Assembly: GCA_028288905.1 (NCBI GenBank)
Contig: JAQGHJ010000383.1
Location: forward strand, 1-6,665
Origin: Phycisphaerales bacterium
GTDB lineage: Bacteria; Planctomycetota; Phycisphaerae; Tepidisphaerales; Tepidisphaeraceae
DNA: 6,665 nt
Direction of reading: 5' to 3'
Part shown: positions 1 through 6,000 of the stretch, one piece after another
Layout: each line of letters opens with the position of its first letter
How positions within the stretch are numbered: the first letter of the stretch is position 1
Notes under the pieces: model-generated
The model's input: the letters and a program-made list of their open reading frames with translations, nothing else
The model's database searches: none
Told to the model about the DNA's origin: nothing
Program-made: the position numbers and the translations under genes

Positions 1-2084
1 GGGTGACGGAGCACGACTTCCGCCCGAAGCGGGTGAGCGTCTGGACGCCGGACGGCAAGCTGATTCGCGCGTTCTACGGGCCGGGCCGCTACGGCGGCGG
101 CGGGACGCTCGACCCGCGCGACACCTCGCGCTTTTACTACGACGGCATCGAATTCAAGCTCGACTGGGCGACCGGCGCGAACGCGCCCGCCGCCATCTTC
201 TACCGCGACGGGCAGGACGAGGTCGGCAATCAGTCCCGGGCCGGCCCGCCGGAGGCGCCAATCTACGTCGGCGGCCGGCAGTACATGACCAACTGCTACA
301 ACAGCAACCCGACCGGCGGGCACCCGACGGTCGGGGTCTGGCTGATGCGGGACGGCGTGGCGGTCCCCGTCGCCTCGTGCGGCCGGGCGGGGGACTGGCC
401 GCTACTCCGGACCGACGCGTTCAAGCCGCGGTGGCCGGCGGGCGTCGACCCCGTCACCAGTCCGAAAGCCGACCGGTCGAAGCAGGCGGTGACGTTCGTC
501 TGGGCCGACGCCAATGGCGACGGTCGAGTTCAGCCCGACGAGGTCGCGATGACGCCGGCCGCCGGCGGCGGGGTGACGGTCGGGCCGGACCTGTCGTTCC
601 TCCTCGCCCGACTGGGCGACCGGGCGGTCCGGCTGGCGCCGCAGCGGTTCACGCCGCAGGGCGTGCCGCTGTACGACCTGGCGGCGGCCCAGACCTTGGC
701 CGAGGGAGCGCAGCAGCCCGCGTCGTCCGGCGGCGACCAGGCGCTGGTGACCCCGGACGGGTGGGCGGTGCTGACCGTCGCGCCGAAGCCGTTTGCGCGG
801 GAGGGGTTCGCCGGGCTCAAGGACGGCGTGCCGATGTGGAGCTACCCGAGCCTGTGGCCGGGCCTGCACGCGTCGCACGAGGCCCCGGTGCCGGACCGCC
901 CGGGCGAGGTGATCGGCAGCACCCGGCTGCTCGGCGGGTTCGTCACGCCCCGGGCGGGCGACGCCGGCCCGATCTGGTGCGTGAACGGGAACGAGGGCAC
1001 GGCCTACCTGTTCACGGCGGACGGGCTGTTCGTCGGCCGCCTGTTCCAGGACTCGCGGGCGGGCAAGCCGTGGGCGATGCCGCGGGCCGAGCGGGGGATG
1101 CGGCTGAACGACGTGACGCTGCACGACGAGAACTTCTACCCGTCGATCGCGCAGGCGGCCGACGGGCGGGTCTACCTGTGCGACGGGGCGCGGACGAGCC
1201 TCGTGCGGGTGGACGGGCTGGACGGCGTCCGCCGGCTGCCGCCGACCGACTTGGCCGTGTCGGCCGCCGACCTGGCCGCCGCGGCGGCGTGGCGGGTGGA
1301 GGCCGAGGCCCGGCGGCAGGCCGCCCGCGGGACGGGCACGCTCGTCGTCTCCGTCCGGCCCGGCACGGCGGCCGCCCCGGTGGTCGACGGGCGGCTCGAC
1401 GACTGGGCCGGGGCCGACTGGGCCGTCGTCGACCGCCGGGGGACCGCCGCCCACTTCAACAGCGACAGCAAGCCGTACGACGTGACGGCCGCCGTCGCCG
1501 TGGCCGGGGACCGGCTGTACGCCGCGTTCCGGACCCGCGAGCCCGACCTGCTCGCCAACTCGGGCGAAGTGCCGAACGCCCCGTTCAAAACCGGCGGCTG
1601 CCTCGACCTGATGATCGGGGCGGACGCCGCGGCGGACCCGAAGCGGCCGCGGCCCGCCGCCGGCGACCAGCGGCTGCTCGTCACGCGGGTCGGCGGCAAG
1701 ACCGTCGCGCTGCTCTACCGGGCCGTCGTGCCGGGCACGAAGGACCCGGTGCCGTTCTCGTCCCCTTGGCGGACGGTCACAATCGACCGGGTGGAGGACG
1801 TCAGCGCCGACGTCCGACTCGCCGGCGCCGTCGATCCGGATGAAAAGGGCAAGTCGCGGACGGCCACGTACGAGCTGTCCGTCCCGCTGGCCCGGCTCGG
1901 GCTGACGCCGACCGACGGAATGGCGATCAAAGGAGACGTGGGCGTCCTGCGGGGCGACGGGGCCCGGACGACGCAGCGGGCGTACTGGAGCAACAAGGCG
2001 ACCGCGATCACGGCCGACGTCCCGAGCGAGGCCGAGCTGACACCGGCCCTGTGGGGCCGGTGGCAGTTCCGCACGACGCCGTAA
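1..2084 (+). CDS. Large beta-propeller-like protein with EF-hand-type loop and C-terminal CBM9/DOMON-like domain (5' truncated)
   Basis: The frame is open from the left edge to TAA at 2082-2084, 693 codons counted from a GTG at position 3. That GTG is probably an internal valine: the first residues (PKRVSVWTPDGKLIRAFYG) already sit inside an NHL/beta-propeller-type blade, there is no signal peptide, and no upstream sequence is available to show a ribosome-binding site. Residue numbers count from this GTG. Residues 169-180 (DANGDGRVQPDE) form a canonical 12-residue EF-hand/dockerin-type calcium loop with D169, N171, D173 and E180. Residues about 250-410 contain more propeller-like strands, for example WCVNGNEGTAYLF at 325. 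Residues about 415-445 are Ala/Arg/Glu-rich and probably helical, forming a hinge. From about 448 to the end, starting at VDGRLDDW (D462, W468), the pattern resembles a CBM9-like/DOMON beta-sandwich, which typically binds sugars. Exact substrate and enzyme activity, if any, cannot be told. It is probably extracytoplasmic (inference). Confidence 0.85.
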   Translation, partial: VTEHDFRPKRVSVWTPDGKLIRAFYGPGRYGGGGTLDPRDTSRFYYDGIEFKLDWATGANAPAAIFYRDGQDEVGNQSRAGPPEAPIYVGGRQYMTNCYNSNPTGGHPTVGVWLMRDGVAVPVASCGRAGDWPLLRTDAFKPRWPAGVDPVTSPKADRSKQAVTFVWADANGDGRVQPDEVAMTPAAGGGVTVGPDLSFLLARLGDRAVRLAPQRFTPQGVPLYDLAAAQTLAEGAQQPASSGGDQALVTPDGWAVLTVAPKPFAREGFAGLKDGVPMWSYPSLWPGLHASHEAPVPDRPGEVIGSTRLLGGFVTPRAGDAGPIWCVNGNEGTAYLFTADGLFVGRLFQDSRAGKPWAMPRAERGMRLNDVTLHDENFYPSIAQAADGRVYLCDGARTSLVRVDGLDGVRRLPPTDLAVSAADLAAAAAWRVEAEARRQAARGTGTLVVSVRPGTAAAPVVDGRLDDWAGADWAVVDRRGTAAHFNSDSKPYDVTAAVAVAGDRLYAAFRTREPDLLANSGEVPNAPFKTGGCLDLMIGADAAADPKRPRPAAGDQRLLVTRVGGKTVALLYRAVVPGTKDPVPFSSPWRTVTIDRVEDVSADVRLAGAVDPDEKGKSRTATYELSVPLARLGLTPTDGMAIKGDVGVLRGDGARTTQRAYWSNKATAITADVPSEAELTPALWGRWQFRTTP

Positions 2085-2100
2085 AGCCGACCCCGGTCGG
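2041..2100 (+). terminator. Tandem GC-rich hairpins around the stop of the CBM9-like gene (possible terminator)
   Basis: CACCGGCCC (2041-2049) and GGGCCGGTG (2054-2062) form a perfect 9-bp stem with a TGTG loop, inside the last codons of the gene. Just after the TAA, CCGACC (2087-2092) pairs with GGTCGG (2095-2100). With the two-base gap the outer five pairs are the realistic stem. Neither hairpin is followed by a T run, so this is not a classic intrinsic terminator. It may end or stabilise the transcript in a high-GC genome where T tracts are often absent. The first stem also encodes protein (TPALWGRW), so chance is possible. Confidence 0.35.
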
Positions 2101-2212
2101 GGCGTGCGGTTGCTCGGACTCCGTTGGCTGGCGAGTGCCGAATGCAGTGAGGACTCCGCCCGCCGTTCGGGGACGGATCTCCGACCCAAACGGTGCGCGG
2201 CGGAACCTTGCC

Positions 2213-2244
2213 GGGGGGGCAGGCGATGCCGAGGGAGGGGGGGG
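2213..2244 (+). other. G-run cluster, possible G-quadruplex
   Basis: Seven consecutive G (2213-2219), a 13-base spacer, GGG (2233-2235), one A, then eight consecutive G (2237-2244). Four or more G tracts lie within 32 bases on the + strand. Because the long runs can each supply two tracts, a quadruplex is sterically possible, although one loop would be long. The cluster lies about 130 bases after the upstream stop codon. Function unknown; the runs are also prone to polymerase slippage and assembly error. Confidence 0.35.
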
Positions 2245-2773
2245 AAGGCTACGCCATCGCCTCAACGCCACACCTCGCGCGTGCCACTCCGCCGGGATGG
2301 CTATTCGTCTTGTTGATTGCGGGAATCGCACGGCTGGACGTACTCGTGGCGGCAGCGGTGGCCGATCGGCCGAGCGCACGCCGCGCGGGAACCGGTCCGG
2401 CGAGAACCCCGGCTCTGTCTATGAAGTCACAGGCCCTGAGCAGCAGGACGACTTCGTCGGGATTGGCGACCGCCGTCTACGGTACGCCTACTCGACCGCC
2501 AGCGGGTCGTGCCGGCGCGAATCTCACCTGAAGTGTCACCCCGGCCTCGGCTATCGCGACGGTTGTCATCCGCTGTGGATACGTCGTGCACCGGGATATA
2601 GCTGAACACATGGAACGCGATCGCGGCGGCCCACGGGCGACACTCTCAACGAGTGGGCACTCGAAAAGGGGTACCCGAGGGACATGCCGCTCAAGAGCGA
2701 GCCCTCGTCCCTGCAAACGCTACAATCCCTACATCCGCTCCGTGTTGGCAATCTGTTCTTAACTATGTCGCCT

Positions 2774-2970
2774 AACGGGCAATCGGAAGTCGCGCACGGC
2801 CTGCCGCCCAGTGATGCGTATGGTAGAGTTCAGTTGCCAGAACGCTGCACAACGTTCGCCCAGGTGAGTGTTGCCCAGCTAGCCAGCCAGCCACACGCGT
2901 TCGGTCTAGGTTCATCCGTATCCAATTGATAACGGCGCGCATCGCGATGGCAGCACGCAGCTTGCCCGTT
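2774..2970. repeat. Spaced 9-bp inverted repeat in the intergenic region
   Basis: AACGGGCAA at 2774-2782 is the exact reverse complement of TTGCCCGTT at 2962-2970. A further partial copy of the right arm, TTGCCC, lies at 2871-2876. The roughly 180-base interior is the least GC-rich part of the window and contains no gene. It could be the footprint of a small mobile element or the arms of an RNA structure, but a 9-bp match in about 1 kb of GC-rich DNA may also be chance. No flanking target duplication was seen. Confidence 0.2.
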
Positions 2971-3015
2971 GCGAGGTGCGCCCGTCGTGCTCCGAACGGA
3001 CCCCGCGGCTCGCCC

Positions 3016-3020
3016 GAGGA
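3016..3020 (+). promoter_or_regulatory. Ribosome-binding site for the sugar dehydrogenase-CBM6 gene
   Basis: GAGGA lies four bases before ATG 3025 and matches the anti-Shine-Dalgarno core, although the spacing is slightly short. It favours 3025 over the other in-frame ATG at 2947, which has no purine-rich Shine-Dalgarno tract just upstream. The frame is open back to a TAG at 2824-2826. Confidence 0.55.
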
Positions 3021-3024
3021 ACGA

Positions 3025-6000
3025 ATGTCCCAAAGTCTGTTCGACGTGCTGGTTCGGTACGTCCGCCATGGCGCGCGGCCCGCCGACGCGATGGCGGCGG
3101 CGTGCCACCCCGTCGCTGAGGCGTTGGAGGGCCGACAGGTGCTGGCCGCCACACTGCCCGCCGGTTTCGCCGAGGTGCGGGTGGCGGGGGGGTTCGGCGA
3201 GCCGACCGACATGGCCGTTGCCCCAGACGGTCGGATCTTCTTGACCGAGAAGTCCGGCGCGGTCCGGGTGGTTAAGAACGGCGCGCTGCTGAGCACCCCT
3301 TTCGCGTCGTTGGCCGTCGACACTTATCGCGATCGCGGGTTGGACGCGATCGCGCTCGATCCCGGCTTCGCCACCAACGGCTACGTCTACCTCTACTACA
3401 CCAAGCCCGACCCGACGAACCCGAACACCGCCCCGAACGGCGCGGTGAACCGGCTGAGCCGGTTGACGGTGGACCCCGCAAACCCGGACCGCGCCAAGGC
3501 CGGCAGCGAGGTCGTGCTGCTCGACAACGTCCCGTCCAACACCGGCTACCACATCGGCGGCCTGCTGGATTTCGGGCCCGACGGCAAGATCTACCTCGGG
3601 ACCGGCGACGGCGGGGTGGCGTTCGACGCCCAGACCAGCGGCGTCCCCAGCTTCGCACAGGACCTCAACAGCCTCGGCGGCAAGGTCCTCCGCATCAACC
3701 CCGACGGCTCAGTCCCGGCCGACAACCCGTACGCCGGCCAGACGGGCAAGCGTTCCGAGGTGTGGGCGTACGGCCTGCGGAACCCGTTCTCCGGCGCCGT
3801 CGACCCCGTGACCGGCAAGGTGTTCGCCAACGACGTCGGCCAGGCCGGCTGGGAGGAGGTCGACGCGATCGCCAAGGGGGCAAACTTCGGCTGGCCCTCG
3901 GCCGAGGGCAACAGCGCCAACCCCGCTTACACAAACCCGCTGTACACGTACGCGCACGACCCGAACGTGCAGTACTCCGCCTCCGTGACCGGCGGGCTGT
4001 TCTACCGCGGCGGGGCGTTCCCGACGGCGTACACCGGCCAGTACTTCGTAGCCGACTACATCCAGGGATGGATCAAGACGGTGAACCCGACGACCGGCGC
4101 GACCGCCCCGTTCGCCACGAACGTTAACGGTGCGATCCGGATGGAGGCCGCCGCCGACGGCGGCTTCTACTACCTCTCGCACAACGACCTGGCCGTCTAC
4201 AAGGTCAGCTACGTCGGCGCGGGCAACCGCGCCCCGACGGCCGTCGCCGCCGCGACCCCGACGAGCGGGCTCGCCCCGCTCGCCGTGGCCTTCGACGCCT
4301 CCGGCAGTTCCGACCCCGACGGCAACACCCTCACGTACAGCTGGAACTTCGGCGACGGCGCCACCGCCGCCGGCCGCACCGTCTCGCACACCTACACGGC
4401 CAACGGCGTCTACGCCGCCACGCTCACCGTCAGCGACGGGTCGCTCACGGGCTCGGCAACCGCCCCGGCCGTCACCGTCGGGGCGCAGGCCCCGACCCCG
4501 GTCATCGCCTCCCCGACGAACAACGCCCCGTACTCCGCCGGCGACACGATCTCGTTCGCCGGGTCCGCCACGGACCCCGCCGACGGAACGCTCCCCGCCA
4601 GCGCGTTCAACTGGTCGGTCACCTTCCACCACGAGACGCACACCCACGGGTTCATCGACTCGATCCCCGGCGTCAAGAGCGGGTCGTTCGTCGTCCCGAC
4701 CGAGGGCGAGACGGACCCGGTGCAGTGGTACGAGGTGAAGCTCACGGTGACGAACAGCCGCGGGCTGTCGTCGACCACGTCGGTGCGGGTGAACCCGCGG
4801 GTCGTGAACCTAACGTTGAAGGCGAGCGTCCCCGGTCTGACGCTGAATCTCGACGGCCAGCCGGTGGCCACCCCGGTCACGCAGCAGGCGGTGGTCGGCC
4901 TCGTCCGCGGGCTGTCGGCGCCCGCCCAACAGGTGCTCGACGGCGTAACGTACCGGTTCGTCTCGTGGTCCGACGGCGGTGCGGCCAACCACACGGTCTC
5001 CACGCCGGCGACCGACGTCACGTACACGGCGGCCTACCAGGCGTCGGCGGCGTCGGGCCCGTACGGTGGCACGCCGGCGGTGGTCCCCGGCCCGATCAAG
5101 GTGAGCGACTACGACCTCGGCGGCGAGGGCGTCGCCTACCACGACCTGACGGCCGCCAACGAGGGCACCGCGGCCGCCTACCGCCCGAGCGACGGCGTCG
5201 ACCTCGAGGCCGGCGGGGACGCCGGCGGGGACATCAACCTGGGCTGGGTGAAGGCCGGCGAGTGGGCGAACTACACGGTGGACGTCGCCGCCGCCGGCAC
5301 GTACGCCGTCCGCGCTCGCGTCGCGTCGCTCGGCAGCGGCGGGCGGTTCCGCCTCGAGTTTAACGGTGCCGTCATCGGCGCGCCGTTCACGGTCCCCGAC
5401 ACCGGCGGGTGGCAGGCGTACCGGTCGCTCTATCTGACCGGCGTCGTGCTGCCGGCCGGGCAGGGTGTCCTCCGCCTCGTGTGCGAGGCCGAGGGCCCGT
5501 CCGGGTTCGCCGGTAACGTCGCCTCGCTGGCGATCACGTCGCCGTACGGTGCCGCCGCCGCCGCCGCGCCCGTCCCCGCGCGCCTCGAGGCCGAGAACTT
5601 CGACAACGGCGGCGACGGGGCCGCCTACCGGGATACCGACGCGGCGAACCTGGGCGGCGCGTACCGCAGTTCCGGCGTCGACCTCGAGCCCACCGGGGAC
5701 GCCGGCGGGGGCTATAACGTCGGCTATCTCGCCGCCGGCGAGTGGCTGGAGTACACGTTCGCGGCGGCGTCGGCCAACAGCTACACGTTCGCGCCGCGGT
5801 TCGCGTCGCTCGGCGTCGGCGGGTCGTTCAAGTTCGAGGTGGACGGGGCCCCGGTCGGCGGCGTGACCGCCGTCCCGGACACGGGCGGGTGGCAGACGTA
5901 CCAGTCGTTCCCGTTGCCGGCGGTGAGCCTGTCGGCCGGCACGCACGTGCTCCGGGTCACCGTCGTCGCCGCCGGGGCGAACGGCTACGCCGGGAACCTG

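Larger units (their letters stand above)
2101..3015. other. Long intergenic region with no recognisable gene
   Basis: I read all six frames here and recognise no protein family, tRNA or rRNA. Open frames of 60-184 codons exist, but they overlap each other, use mixed codons unlike the flanking genes and lack convincing ribosome-binding sites. Visible structure: two G runs at 2213-2244; palindromes GGCCGATCGGCC (2360-2371), GGGTACCC (2669-2676) and CATCGCGATG (2940-2949); a small hairpin CACTC-TCAAC-GAGTG (2641-2655); and a 9-bp inverted repeat AACGGGCAA/TTGCCCGTT (2774-2782 and 2962-2970). From about 2680 to 2960 the sequence is visibly less GC-rich than both genes. The promoter for the downstream gene must lie here or further left. 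I found no convincing -35/-10 pair: TACAAT at 2721-2726 resembles a -10 box but has no matching -35. Confidence 0.6.

Noticed and set aside
402..2189. Long open frame of nearly 600 codons on the - strand opposite the first gene
   Set aside because: Its translation is Arg/Pro/Gly-rich with no family pattern. It is the expected antisense shadow of a GC-rich gene with G/C third positions.
2051..2605. Open frame of 184 codons on the + strand overlapping the end of the first gene
   Set aside because: Starts inside the CBM9-like domain, lacks a ribosome-binding site, has mixed codon use and matches no recognised family.
2739..2770. Promoter candidate TTGGCA with downstream TAACTA
   Set aside because: The spacing between the two boxes is about nine bases, far from the 16-18 expected for a sigma-70 promoter. 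No sigma-54 GG-N10-GC arrangement was found either.
2684..2929. Small + strand open frame of 81 codons
   Set aside because: GAGGG precedes the ATG by only two bases, which is too close. Codon use is unlike the flanking genes and the product is not recognised. It is mentioned only as a possible relic.
2770..2976. Integron attC-like site starting with GCCTAAC
   Set aside because: GCCTAAC at 2770-2776 fits the RYYYAAC box, but no GTTRRRY partner occurs within the next 200 bases. The TTGCCCGTT arm continues as GCGAGG rather than the required box.
3709..4647. - strand open frame of about 310 codons opposite the dehydrogenase and PKD domains
   Set aside because: Val/Gly/Arg-rich shadow without motifs. 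The sense frame matches GSDH and PKD domains throughout.
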